64,000 bases of DNA. It comes from Solibacillus ferritrahens (GTDB taxonomy: Bacteria; Bacillota; Bacilli; Bacillales_A; Planococcaceae). Under the pieces are notes generated by a model, which was given only the letters and a program-made list of their open reading frames with translations, searched no databases and was not told the DNA's origin. The stretch is from positions 310,001 to 374,000 of the forward strand of contig NZ_JAXCLE010000002.1 of the NCBI RefSeq assembly GCF_037027585.1. Direction: 5' to 3'. Made by a program: the position numbers and the translations under genes. Shown here one piece after another: positions 7,050-15,087 of this stretch; position 1 is the stretch's first letter; each line of letters opens with the position of its first letter.

Positions 7050-9164
7050 ATGAACGAAAAAAAAGTCTTTTCGTATGAATGGGCAGGTCGTCCACTCGTA
7101 GTAGAAGTAGGTCAGTTAGCAAAACAAGCAAATGGTGCGGCAATGGTACGCTATGGCGAAACAGCAGTGTTAGCTACAGCAACAATGTCTAAACAACCAA
7201 AGCCATTAGATTTCTTCCCGTTAACAGTTAACTTTGAAGAACGTCTATACGCAGCAGGAAAAATCCCAGGCGGTTTCATTAAACGTGAAGGACGTCCATC
7301 AGAAGCGGCAGTATTAACTTCTCGCTTAATCGACCGTCCAATCCGTCCAATGTTCCCGGATGGTTTCCGTAATGAAGTACAATCAATTTTAATGGTTATG
7401 TCAAATGATTCAGATTGCCCAGCAGATGTAGCGGCAATGTTTGGTTCTTCATTATCATTAGCTATTTCGGATATTCCATTCGATGGACCAATCGCTGGTG
7501 TTCATGTAGGCTATATCGACGGTAAATTCGTTGTGAATCCTACAGTGGAACAAGCAGCAAAATCGACTGTTCACTTAACAGTAGCAGGTAATAAAGATGC
7601 GGTTAACATGGTAGAAGCAGGTGCTTTAGAAGTAACTGAAGACATCATGCTTGAAGCAATTATGTTTGGCCATGAAGAAATCAAAAAGTTAATTGCCTTC
7701 CAAGAGCAAATTATTGCTGAAGTAGGTAAAGAAAAATTAGAAGTAACATTATATGAACTAGATGCAGACTTAACAGTAGCGATTAAAGCTGAATGTGAAG
7801 CTGATATGAATACAGCGATCCAAACAGTGGACAAGCAATTACGTGAAGAAAATATTACAGCTGTAAAAACACGTATTATCGAAGGATATGAAGCTCAAGA
7901 AGCTGATGATGCGACGATGAAGCAAGTTAAGGCTATTTTAGATAAAATGGTAAAAGATGAAGTGCGTCGTTTAATTACAGAAGACAAAGTTCGTCCGGAT
8001 GGTCGTAAGCAAGATGAAATCCGTCCACTTTCTTCTGAAGTTGATTTATTGCCACGTGCCCACGGTTCAGCTTTATTCACACGTGGACAAACGCAGGCAT
8101 TATCAATTTGTACATTAGGTGCTTTAGGTGATGTACAAATTATTGACGGCATAGGTATTGAAGATTCAAAACGTTGGATGCACCATTACAACTTCCCACA
8201 ATTCTCAGTTGGGGAAACAGGTCGATACGGTAGCCCAGGTCGTCGTGAAATCGGTCACGGTGCATTAGGTGAGCGTGCGATTTTAGCAGTAATGCCATCA
8301 GAAGAAGAATTCCCGTATGCAATTCGTTGTGTATCGGAAGTATTAGAATCAAACGGTTCTACTTCTCAAGCATCGATTTGTGCTTCTACAATGGCACTTA
8401 TGGCTGCCGGCGTTCCAATTAAAGCACCAGTTGCAGGTATTGCAATGGGTCTTGTTAAAAAAGGCGAGCACTATACAGTATTATCAGATATCCAAGGTAT
8501 GGAAGACCACCTTGGTGACATGGACTTTAAAGTGGCAGGTACAGCTAAAGGTGTAACAGCACTTCAAATGGACATTAAAATCGATGGTCTATCTCGTAAT
8601 ATTTTAGAAGAAGCATTAACTCAAGCGAAAATCGGTCGTTTGCACATTTTAGATCATATGATGTCAACGATTTCTGATTCTCGTACTTCATTATCACAAT
8701 ATGCACCAAAAATCGTTTCAATCAAAATTAACCCTGACAAAATCCGTGACGTAATCGGACCGGGTGGTAAAGTAATCAATAAAATTATTGATGAAACAGG
8801 CGTTAAAATTGATACAGAACAAGACGGCACAATCTACATCGCTTCAGCAGATGAAGCAATGATTAACCGTGCAAAAGAAATGATCGAATCAATCGTACGT
8901 GAAGCTAAAGTAGGCGAGTACTACTTATCAACAGTAAAACGTATTGAAAAATTTGGTGCATTCTGTGAAATCTTCCCAGGTAAAGACGGCTTACTACACA
9001 TTTCGGAAATTCAGGAAGAACGTACGAAAGAAGTAGAAGACGTATTAAAACTAGGCGATGAATTACTTGTAAAGTGTATTGAAATTGACAAGCAAGGTCG
9101 CGTAAACTTATCACGCAAAGTAGTTATTAAAGAAGAAAAAGAGCGCGCAGAACAAGGGAAATAA
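7050..9164 (+). CDS. pnp: Polyribonucleotide nucleotidyltransferase (PNPase)
   Basis: 704-residue phosphorolytic 3'-5' exoribonuclease of the RNA degradosome. Two RNase PH domains flank an all-alpha domain: the first contains ERLYAAGKIPGGFIKREGRPSE, the second FTRGQTQALSICTLG and the GDMDFKVAGT segment with its catalytic acidic residues. A KH domain (IGPGGKVINKIIDETG, ~570) and an S1 domain (GAFCEIFPGKDGLLHISEI, ~632-650) close the protein. Full length for the family. It follows rpsO as in most bacteria. The downstream M16 protease gene is conserved too, but the ylxY deacetylase gene usually between them in B. subtilis is absent. Confidence 0.98.
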   Translation: MNEKKVFSYEWAGRPLVVEVGQLAKQANGAAMVRYGETAVLATATMSKQPKPLDFFPLTVNFEERLYAAGKIPGGFIKREGRPSEAAVLTSRLIDRPIRPMFPDGFRNEVQSILMVMSNDSDCPADVAAMFGSSLSLAISDIPFDGPIAGVHVGYIDGKFVVNPTVEQAAKSTVHLTVAGNKDAVNMVEAGALEVTEDIMLEAIMFGHEEIKKLIAFQEQIIAEVGKEKLEVTLYELDADLTVAIKAECEADMNTAIQTVDKQLREENITAVKTRIIEGYEAQEADDATMKQVKAILDKMVKDEVRRLITEDKVRPDGRKQDEIRPLSSEVDLLPRAHGSALFTRGQTQALSICTLGALGDVQIIDGIGIEDSKRWMHHYNFPQFSVGETGRYGSPGRREIGHGALGERAILAVMPSEEEFPYAIRCVSEVLESNGSTSQASICASTMALMAAGVPIKAPVAGIAMGLVKKGEHYTVLSDIQGMEDHLGDMDFKVAGTAKGVTALQMDIKIDGLSRNILEEALTQAKIGRLHILDHMMSTISDSRTSLSQYAPKIVSIKINPDKIRDVIGPGGKVINKIIDETGVKIDTEQDGTIYIASADEAMINRAKEMIESIVREAKVGEYYLSTVKRIEKFGAFCEIFPGKDGLLHISEIQEERTKEVEDVLKLGDELLVKCIEIDKQGRVNLSRKVVIKEEKERAEQGK

Positions 9165-9194
9165 TTAATTTCAAGCGTTTTCAACAAGATGAAA

Positions 9195-9230
9195 AGGGAG
9201 GTTGTACACTATTGTACAGCCTCTTTTTTA
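9195..9230 (+). terminator. Terminator of pnp
   Basis: GAGGTTGTAC (9198-9207) pairs with GTACAGCCTC (9214-9223) with one G-U, followed by TTTTTTA. Confidence 0.9.
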
Positions 9231-9272
9231 AATAAGATGATTAATAAGAGTCGAATTAAAGGAGAAAATTTT

Positions 9273-10499
9273 ATGGTACAAGTAATTACAGCAAAAAATG
9301 GTGTGCGCATTGTGACAGAGCAGATGCCTCATGTCAGATCTTTATCGGTCGGAATATGGGTCAATGCAGGCTCACGCTATGAAATGAAAGAAGAAAATGG
9401 GATTACCCATTTTATCGAGCATATGCTATTTAAGGGAACAAAAAACCGGACAGCCCGTCAAATTGCCGAAGAATTTGACCGTATTGGTGGGGAGATTAAT
9501 GCCTTCACGTCAAAAGAGCATACGTGCTATTATGCAAAAGTGCTGGACCATCATGGGGAGCTGGCAGTTGATATTTTAGCCGATATGTTTTTTAATTCCT
9601 TATTTACGCAGGAAGACATCGAGCGGGAACGACAAGTTGTGCTAGAAGAAATTTATATGAGTGAAGACGATCCAGCTGATGATGTACATGAAAAATTATG
9701 GGGAGTAATGTTCCCTGAAGATGCGTTAGGGCGACCAATTTTAGGAACACCCGAAACGTTGGCAACATTTGACGAAAAGATGATTCGCGGATATATGGCG
9801 AAACATTACGGTCCTCAAAATGTTGTCATTTCGATTGCTGGTAATATTGAAAAAGATTTATTGGAAAAAGTAGAAGCTTTATTTGGAAACTATGAAGCAA
9901 GCTCGGAATCGATTGTTTCCAAGCCTTCTTATCCTACATTTATACCAGGTGAAATTGAAAAAGTAAGAGATACAGAACAAGCACATATCGCCATTTCATT
10001 TCCCGCGATTTCTGTAAAAGATCCTAAAATGTACAGCTTTATTGCACTGAACAATATTATTGGCGGTAATATGAGCTCTCGTCTATTCCAGGAAGTACGG
10101 GAAGAGCGCGGACTGGCGTATTCCGTATTCAGCTATCAGTCAAGTTTTGAGGATGTTGGAACATTTACAATTTATGCTTCAGCTTCCAAACAAAACTTGG
10201 ATGCGTTAAAGCAGCAAATAGATCAAACTTTATTTGATCTCGTAACAGGCGGGATAACGGAAGTTGAACTTGATAATGCAAAGGAACAACTAAAAGGCGG
10301 CTTCGTATTAGGCCTTGAAGGAACCGAAGACTTTATGAACCGTAACGGGGTTAATGAGCTTATTCATCAAAACCATCGTACTGTTAATGAAGTATTGGAA
10401 AAAATTGATGCAATCTCAATGGAAACCATCGATGAGCTCATTACACAAATTTTATTAACCGAGCCCGCGATTGCCATTATCGGACCGGAAAACGAATAA
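9273..10499 (+). CDS. mlpA: M16-family zinc metallopeptidase (YmxG/MlpA type)
   Basis: 408 residues of the insulinase/processing-peptidase family. The zinc motif HFIEHMLFKG (His46, Glu49, His50) and the downstream acidic segment with the third ligand (VVLEEIYMSEDDP) are intact, so it should be catalytic. The second half has the characteristic NNIIGGNMSSRLFQEVREERGLAYSV. The ORF extends upstream to 9189, but that extension runs through the pnp terminator; the ATG at 9273 has a proper AAAGGAG site. In B. subtilis mlpA affects extracellular protease levels; here the role is taken from the family. An ABC cassette on the other strand separates it from ymxH. Confidence 0.93.
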   Translation: MVQVITAKNGVRIVTEQMPHVRSLSVGIWVNAGSRYEMKEENGITHFIEHMLFKGTKNRTARQIAEEFDRIGGEINAFTSKEHTCYYAKVLDHHGELAVDILADMFFNSLFTQEDIERERQVVLEEIYMSEDDPADDVHEKLWGVMFPEDALGRPILGTPETLATFDEKMIRGYMAKHYGPQNVVISIAGNIEKDLLEKVEALFGNYEASSESIVSKPSYPTFIPGEIEKVRDTEQAHIAISFPAISVKDPKMYSFIALNNIIGGNMSSRLFQEVREERGLAYSVFSYQSSFEDVGTFTIYASASKQNLDALKQQIDQTLFDLVTGGITEVELDNAKEQLKGGFVLGLEGTEDFMNRNGVNELIHQNHRTVNEVLEKIDAISMETIDELITQILLTEPAIAIIGPENE

Positions 10500-10502
10500 A
10501 AG

Positions 10503-10543
10503 AAAGGACAGCGCAGCTAACATTTAGCAAGCGCTGTCCTTTT
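10503..10543. terminator. Bidirectional terminator between convergent genes
   Basis: AAAGGACAGCGC (10503-10514) pairs perfectly with GCGCTGTCCTTT (10531-10542). A- and T-tracts on both sides let it serve mlpA on the plus strand and the ABC operon on the minus strand. Confidence 0.92.
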
Positions 10544-11162
10544 AAAATTCAGCTGTCTTAAATTTTGTTACGGCTGTTTTATAGTATTGATAGTAAACAA
10601 TTAACCCAATAATCGGCAAGAAGATTGCCCCCATTAGTTTGATGTCCATGATACTAAATATAAGCATGATGAAGAAATGCACAATAGTAAAGATGAACAA
10701 ATAACCGATAATGGACCAAATTGAAATACTTTTCGTACCCTGTGAAGGATTGCTTAAATAGTTTTTCAGCATCGAACCAATAGAAGCAATTCCTGCAGTA
10801 AAGAAGATGACGATAAATGATAATTCAAAGGCCTCTATTTGATTATCCGAATATATAATCGTTTGATAAATTCCAATAGGAAGCAGAATGATAAGTATCT
10901 GTAGTAAACTGAAAATAAATAAACTTTTCACAAAGTCTTTAGGCGCAATCGGCATTACCCGAAACTTTCTTATGAAGTGGTTTTCGAGTAAATAACTAAT
11001 ACTTAATACGGGCGTTAAGCTTATAAAATATATTGTCACAAAACCTAAATTAATTTCTCTAAGGATAACCCACTGAATTGCTATGAGCCCTATAATGAAT
11101 AAAAATGCGGTAAAGAGTAGCTTTCGTGATAAATAAAAATGTATTTTTAACAGTGAAATCAT
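10542..11162 (-). CDS. Membrane protein, probable ABC exporter permease subunit 2
   Basis: 206 residues, hydrophobic, with about six predicted membrane spans (for example LLFTAFLFIIGLIAIQWVIL and SISIWSIIGYLFIFTIVHFF). No named family is obvious from sequence alone. It is the last gene of a four-gene minus-strand operon (GntR regulator, ATPase, two membrane proteins). Its ATG overlaps the stop of the preceding membrane gene by 4 bp. By analogy with YtrA-type operons the two membrane proteins would form the transmembrane part of an ABC-2 exporter. Substrate unknown; cell-envelope stress is the usual link for such regulators, but nothing in this sequence proves it. Confidence 0.75.
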   Translation of the reverse strand: MISLLKIHFYLSRKLLFTAFLFIIGLIAIQWVILREINLGFVTIYFISLTPVLSISYLLENHFIRKFRVMPIAPKDFVKSLFIFSLLQILIILLPIGIYQTIIYSDNQIEAFELSFIVIFFTAGIASIGSMLKNYLSNPSQGTKSISIWSIIGYLFIFTIVHFFIMLIFSIMDIKLMGAIFLPIIGLIVYYQYYKTAVTKFKTAEF

Positions 11163-11755
11163 GTGACGTCCCTCCTGTTTTCACGAAAATAAGTGATGCT
11201 TGCTGCGATGATAATAAGTACTAGTGAACTAAAGAATAATAGTATGCTGTGAAATGTTGAAAGCCTAATAATCAAGGATATTAATTGTGTAAAAGCTAAC
11301 GGGATAAAAAACATGGAAAGGTTAACGTAATACCCATATTTGATACGGCGTAACAGCAGGAAAATACTAATTATTAAAAAGCTGATAACAATGCTTAACA
11401 AAATTTGTTTGGCAGAAGGAAGTACAAGCTGCTGCTCTAGTAAAGTTTGAATAACCGAAGTTACTACGATTGTATAAAGTATATAGTACAAGGCGTACCG
11501 ACCGATAAAAGAAATATCCACAATGAAAAACGTCTTTTTTGAAATAGGAAATAAACTTGTCATGACGAGCTGGCTTTCGCGTAAATCCAAATAAGTTGCA
11601 CACAGCACCGTTATGCTGATAGACAGAATAAAATAGGCAGCGAGTTCGCCACCTTCAAATAATAGAGGGAGCGCGAAAAATGATGCCACAAGCGGTGTAA
11701 ATAAAACCCATGCAGACAACTCTTGTTCATAATAACGGAAAAGCATCTGTTTCAT
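11159..11755 (-). CDS. Membrane protein, probable ABC exporter permease subunit 1
   Basis: 198 residues with about six hydrophobic spans (for example WVLFTPLVASFFALPLLF and FHSILLFFSSLVLIIIAAS). It starts at an ATG overlapping the ATPase stop (ATGA) and its own stop overlaps the next gene's start, so the three are tightly coupled. The length and topology suit one half of an ABC-2 type permease. I do not recognise a specific family; the permease assignment rests on topology and on the adjacent ATPase and YtrA-type regulator. Confidence 0.75.
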   Translation of the reverse strand: MKQMLFRYYEQELSAWVLFTPLVASFFALPLLFEGGELAAYFILSISITVLCATYLDLRESQLVMTSLFPISKKTFFIVDISFIGRYALYYILYTIVVTSVIQTLLEQQLVLPSAKQILLSIVISFLIISIFLLLRRIKYGYYVNLSMFFIPLAFTQLISLIIRLSTFHSILLFFSSLVLIIIAASITYFRENRRDVT

Positions 11756-12597
11756 CGTTGTCGCCCCTTTACGAAAAACAGCATCAGATCATCAATCGTC
11801 GGTTTTTGCAGTTCAATAACAGGGTTCACAAATTCACGCATAACTAAGTACTCGACTCCAAATACATAATCCCGTTTACCGACAATCGAATGATTCGGAA
11901 TTACTTTCGCTTCTTCAAGTGATCCTTTCCAAATCCCATAGCCGTACAGCAAATCGTCTTTGTTTTCACTAAACAGAATTTCGCCTTCATGAATAAACGT
12001 AATCGTATCCGCAATTTTCTCTAAATCAGTTGTATTATGAGAAGAAAACAGTATCGCATGGCCTTCCTGTTCCATAAAGTTTTGTAGCATACCCAGCACT
12101 TCATCGCGTACAATCGGATCAAGTCCGGCCGTTGGTTCATCCAACAGTAAAAGTTTCGGTCGATGTGCCAATGCCAATGATAGAGCTAGCTTCATTTTAG
12201 TTCCTTTGGACATCGTTTTGATTTTGTCGTATTTTTGTACATCTAGCTGTTCTAGTAAATCATTAAAATAAGGACGATCCCAGGTAGGGTACACATTGCC
12301 GTAAAGTACATCTAATTCTTTAGTAGTAAAGTTTTCAGGTACGTGCAGTTCATCAAACACTACCCCGATTTGAGCCTTTAACTCCACTTCGTGCGCAATA
12401 TGGTCCTTTCCGAACAGGAGAATATCGCCCTCTATTTTTTTGAGTAAATTTAATATGACTTTTATTGTCGTAGATTTCCCCGCACCATTTTGCCCGATAA
12501 AACCTGCAATCGTTCCACTTTCAACAGTAAAGGATATATTATTTAACCGGAAATTCTTGAATTGTTTCGATACATTTTTTACTTCAATTGCATTCAT
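11752..12597 (-). CDS. ABC transporter ATP-binding protein (YtrB-like)
   Basis: 281 residues. Walker A GQNGAGKSTT, a divergent signature MSKGTKMKLALSLALA in place of LSGGQ, Walker B KLLLLDEPTAGLDP, and the switch His in LFSSHNTTDLEKI. The weak signature and the C-terminal extension are typical of ATPases of ABC-2 exporters controlled by YtrA-type GntR repressors. The longer ORF begins at an ATG at 12603, but GGAGG (12609-12605) is 1 nt from it and 7 nt from the ATG at 12597, so MNAIEVKN is the better start. It lies 2 bp after the regulator gene. Confidence 0.9.
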   Translation of the reverse strand: MNAIEVKNVSKQFKNFRLNNISFTVESGTIAGFIGQNGAGKSTTIKVILNLLKKIEGDILLFGKDHIAHEVELKAQIGVVFDELHVPENFTTKELDVLYGNVYPTWDRPYFNDLLEQLDVQKYDKIKTMSKGTKMKLALSLALAHRPKLLLLDEPTAGLDPIVRDEVLGMLQNFMEQEGHAILFSSHNTTDLEKIADTITFIHEGEILFSENKDDLLYGYGIWKGSLEEAKVIPNHSIVGKRDYVFGVEYLVMREFVNPVIELQKPTIDDLMLFFVKGRQR

Positions 12598-12599
12598 CG

Positions 12600-12971
12600 T
12601 CATTCCTCCAATAGTAAATCGAGTAAGTCATGCAGCTCCTGTTTTTGCACATTTGCCGTTCTTGCAATGGATACTGCTTTAGTAAAATGAATTTCAATCT
12701 GACGAATCAGCTCTTCGCGCAAAAAATCCTGATTGCGCTCGGATACATAGCTTCCTTTGCCGGCAATGGTTTCAATAAATCCATCCCGTTCTAAATCCGC
12801 ATACGCCCGCTTTGTCGTCATTACACTAATTTTCAGCTCTTTCGCCAATGCTCTTATAGAAGGAAGGGAATCCCCTGTTACAAGAACACCAGTCAATATA
12901 GCCTGTTTTAACTGGTCGGTAATTTGCTCATAAATCGGCTTGTCGCTATTATTACTTAATTTGATTATCAC
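12600..12971 (-). CDS. GntR-family transcriptional repressor, YtrA subfamily
   Basis: About 123 residues: an N-terminal winged helix (KPIYEQITDQLKQAILTG, LPSIRALAKELKISVMTTKRAYADLERDGFIETIAGKGSYVS) and only a short C-terminal helical tail, the hallmark of the YtrA subfamily. Such proteins repress their own operon until an envelope-active compound or similar signal appears. GTG codons at 12983, 12980 and 12971 are possible starts. The AGGTGG ribosome site (12987-12982) fits only the last, about 10 nt away. A perfect inverted repeat upstream (12993-13019) overlaps the -10 box and is the likely autoregulatory operator. Confidence 0.9.
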   Translation of the reverse strand: MIIKLSNNSDKPIYEQITDQLKQAILTGVLVTGDSLPSIRALAKELKISVMTTKRAYADLERDGFIETIAGKGSYVSERNQDFLREELIRQIEIHFTKAVSIARTANVQKQELHDLLDLLLEE

Positions 12972-12992
12972 TGTTTTCACCACCTAATGTAA

Positions 12993-13019
12993 AACTGTAT
13001 ATGTACAGTATATACAGTT
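12993..13019. promoter_or_regulatory. Putative operator of the GntR-ABC operon
   Basis: Perfect inverted repeat AACTGTATA-N9-TATACAGTT. It covers the -10 element of the minus-strand promoter and ends about 10 bp before the ribosome site, a position suited to autorepression by the YtrA-type regulator. Confidence 0.75.
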
Positions 13020-13035
13020 ATTCGATGTGTGTCTA
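13007..13035 (-). promoter_or_regulatory. Sigma-A promoter of the GntR-ABC operon
   Basis: Read on the minus strand: TAGACA (13035-13030), 17-bp spacer, TATACT (13012-13007). The -10 lies inside the operator palindrome. Confidence 0.7.
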
Positions 13036-13066
13036 CTGAAAAGTTAGAAAAATTTGGATGTACTGA

Positions 13067-13254
13067 AATAAGTGGAAATTTTACCCTTATTTTAAAAATT
13101 ACTTATTTTTATAGGAAGATAAGGGAATAGATTTCCGTTATCCTTCGAAAAATTAATTTTTTTCATTGATATTTACTCAATAAGGGAAATTTCTACCGCT
13201 ATTTCAGCTGTTTTTAATGAGATTTATCAAATAAGGGAAATTCTTACCTCTATT
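13067..13254. repeat. 188-bp quadruple-palindrome element, copy 2
   Basis: It lies between the divergent GntR operon and the ymxH-dpa operon. Four 25-bp palindromes start at 13067, 13118, 13179 and 13230 (51, 61, 51 bp apart). Outer half-sites: AATAAGTG/CCCTTATT, GATAAGGG/CCGTTATC, AATAAGGG/CCGCTATT and AATAAGGG/CCTCTATT, each with a 9-bp centre. The second unit changes its first and last bases together (G...C). This is the clearest copy of the family. A short CTGGAGTCACCGCC remnant follows at about 13280. Confidence 0.88.
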
Positions 13255-13320
13255 TTTACAAAGCAAATACCTAGTAAATCTGGAGTCACCGCCGTTTAAA
13301 CTTAATATGAGAACCATTTC

Positions 13321-13348
13321 ACTTCTAACTGACTTGATGCATATAGTA
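13321..13348 (+). promoter_or_regulatory. Sigma-K-type promoter of the ymxH-dpaAB operon
   Basis: AC at 13321-13322, 17-bp spacer, CATATAGTA at 13340-13348. This matches the mother-cell sigma-K consensus (AC, 16-17 bp, CATANNNTA). In B. subtilis dpaAB (spoVF) is transcribed by sigma-K. It lies 31 bp before the ymxH start codon. Confidence 0.7.
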
Positions 13349-13378
13349 ATGGTAGGCTCTTACAAGAGGAGGGATACA

Positions 13379-13651
13379 ATGCTTTTATCAGAGCTCGCTG
13401 AGAAAGAATTGATCGAAATGGAGAACGGGGTTCGTTATGGCTTTTTAGCAGAGACCGAATGTATTTTCGATGCAAAAACAGGGAAAATTACAGGCTTTGA
13501 AATGCCGCCACAAATGGTGAAAATGCCATTTCAAAAGAAAAAGCCGGGTATGGTGAAGTATATTCCTTGGGAAGAAATTATTTTGATTGGCGAAGATCGG
13601 GTATTATTTCAAAAAACAACATCAACTTTAAAGCATGCAAATGATGAATGA
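13379..13651 (+). CDS. ymxH: YlmC/YmxH-family sporulation-associated protein
   Basis: 90 residues of the PRC-barrel-like YlmC/YmxH family (MLLSELAEKELIEMENGVRYGFL, then ECIFDAKTGKITGFEMP and KYIPWEEIILIGEDRVLF). Members are small beta-barrel proteins found in spore formers; the exact role is unknown. The ORF can be extended upstream to 13307, but that would include the promoter region. The ATG at 13379 has GAGGAGGG at correct spacing. It overlaps the start of dpaA, matching the B. subtilis order ymxH-dpaA-dpaB. Confidence 0.88.
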   Translation: MLLSELAEKELIEMENGVRYGFLAETECIFDAKTGKITGFEMPPQMVKMPFQKKKPGMVKYIPWEEIILIGEDRVLFQKTTSTLKHANDE

Positions 13652-14420
13652 ACGCTGGCTTATAATTGGAACAGATGAACGAATGCGTTTTTTAGCAAAG
13701 CATTTATCTACGAATGAACGAACGGTTTATTACAAGAACACTGCTGTATGGGATGAAGCGTTAAACAAAGTAGCATTAGAGTTACACCCAACAGAAATTG
13801 TTCTGCCAATCCATCCTTTAACGATTCAAGTGGATGAACTATTAGGTATACGCCAAGCGCAGTTTTTTTCAGGAAAACTTAACGACCAATGGCAACAACT
13901 TCTACAGGGGAAACGCATTCATTATTATTTAACAGATGAAACATTTATCTGGAAAAATGCGGCGCTTACTGCAGAAAGCTTTTTAGCTCATTTATATCAG
14001 GCAAAAGTAAATGTGCAGTATAAAACATTCATCATCACAGGATTTGGACGCGTAGCAAAAATGCTTGCTTTGTTTTTAACACGTTTAAATGCAAAAGTCA
14101 TTATCGCAGTAAGGTCCGAACATCAGAAGGCTGAAGCGCTTGCATATGGTTACAAAGGCGTAGAATTAAAGGGAGAAAACAGTGTGGATGCTGATTTCCT
14201 TATAAATACGATTCCAACTAATTGGCTAACAAAAGACTACGCATCATGGACTACTCGCCCTATTTACGACCTTGCTTCAAGTCCAGGGTGTCTAGATGAT
14301 TTAAAATTATCTCAGTATGAGTTGCTGCCTGGATTACCTGGTATATACTTTCCGCAGGCTGCAGCCAAGTTATTAACAGAAACAATACTAGAATTGCGAA
14401 AGGAGGAAACAAGTGCTTGA
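13635..14420 (+). CDS. dpaA: Dipicolinate synthase subunit A
   Basis: 261 residues (B. subtilis DpaA is about 297). The C-terminal two thirds are recognisable: a Rossmann motif FIITGFGRVAKMLALFLTRL (FIITGFG...), the INTIPTNWL segment, YDLASSPGCLDD and LLPGLPGIYFPQAAAKLL, which parallel the AVLGLGRTG, INTIPS, LDLASRPGG and APGLPG motifs of the family. The N-terminal third is short and divergent. With DpaB it oxidises the dihydrodipicolinate-pathway intermediate to dipicolinic acid in the mother cell for spore core dehydration. Start codon is ambiguous: ATG at 13635, 13641 or 13644, all inside the end of ymxH and with a weak ribosome site. Confidence 0.88.
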   Translation: MQMMNERWLIIGTDERMRFLAKHLSTNERTVYYKNTAVWDEALNKVALELHPTEIVLPIHPLTIQVDELLGIRQAQFFSGKLNDQWQQLLQGKRIHYYLTDETFIWKNAALTAESFLAHLYQAKVNVQYKTFIITGFGRVAKMLALFLTRLNAKVIIAVRSEHQKAEALAYGYKGVELKGENSVDADFLINTIPTNWLTKDYASWTTRPIYDLASSPGCLDDLKLSQYELLPGLPGIYFPQAAAKLLTETILELRKEETSA

Positions 14421-15003
14421 AGGAAAACGCATTGGTTTAGGGATAACTGCATCACATTGTACCTATGAAGATGTTGTACCGAAAATTTCACAATTTCGGG
14501 AAGCCGGTGCAACGGTAGTACCGATCATTACTCCTTCTGTATTACATGCTGCAACACGATTCGGAACAGGTGAAGAGTGGATTGCAAAAATAGAAGAGCA
14601 GGCGGGGGAAAAGGTGGTCAGTTCAATAGCGGAGGCAGAGCCGTTTGGACCCAAAAATCCATTGGATTGTATGGTGATTGCACCAATGACAGGCAATTCA
14701 ATCAGTAAATTTGCCAATGCTGCTACAGACAGTGCAGTATTGATGGCTGCAAAGGCGACATTGCGTAATGGCTCACCTGTTGTACTTGGTATATCAACGA
14801 ATGATGCACTTGGTTTAAATGGGATGAATTTAATGAAACTTATGAATGCCAAAAACATATTTTTCATTCCATTCGGTCAGGATGATCCAATTAATAAACC
14901 TACATCGCTAATAGCAGATTTCACAAAAATGCTCGATACTGTAGCATATACGCTCGCTCATAAAAAACAGATTCAACCTATATTTATACAATATTTTAAA
15001 TAA
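14413..15003 (+). CDS. dpaB: Dipicolinate synthase subunit B (flavoprotein)
   Basis: 196 residues of the flavoprotein (phosphopantothenoylcysteine decarboxylase-like) family: KRIGLGITASHCTYEDV at the start, DCMVIAPMTGNSISKFANAATDSAVLMAAKATLR in the middle and NIFFIPFGQDDPINKPTSL near the end. Partner of DpaA in dipicolinic acid synthesis. The GTG at 14413 follows AAGGAGG and overlaps the dpaA stop, so the two are coupled. asd follows after an 84-bp gap that may hold its own promoter (an extended -10-like TGATACAAT at about 15035). Confidence 0.95.
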   Translation: MLEGKRIGLGITASHCTYEDVVPKISQFREAGATVVPIITPSVLHAATRFGTGEEWIAKIEEQAGEKVVSSIAEAEPFGPKNPLDCMVIAPMTGNSISKFANAATDSAVLMAAKATLRNGSPVVLGISTNDALGLNGMNLMKLMNAKNIFFIPFGQDDPINKPTSLIADFTKMLDTVAYTLAHKKQIQPIFIQYFK

Positions 15004-15087
15004 TCAAAAAATCTAACACAATTCAAATAATATATGATACAATATCCAACATTATATACATACCGATATTTTTAGGAGAGATGAGAC

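Noticed and set aside
9189..9272. N-terminal extension of the M16 protease
   Set aside because: The extension runs through the pnp terminator; the ATG at 9273 has a proper ribosome site and matches the family start.
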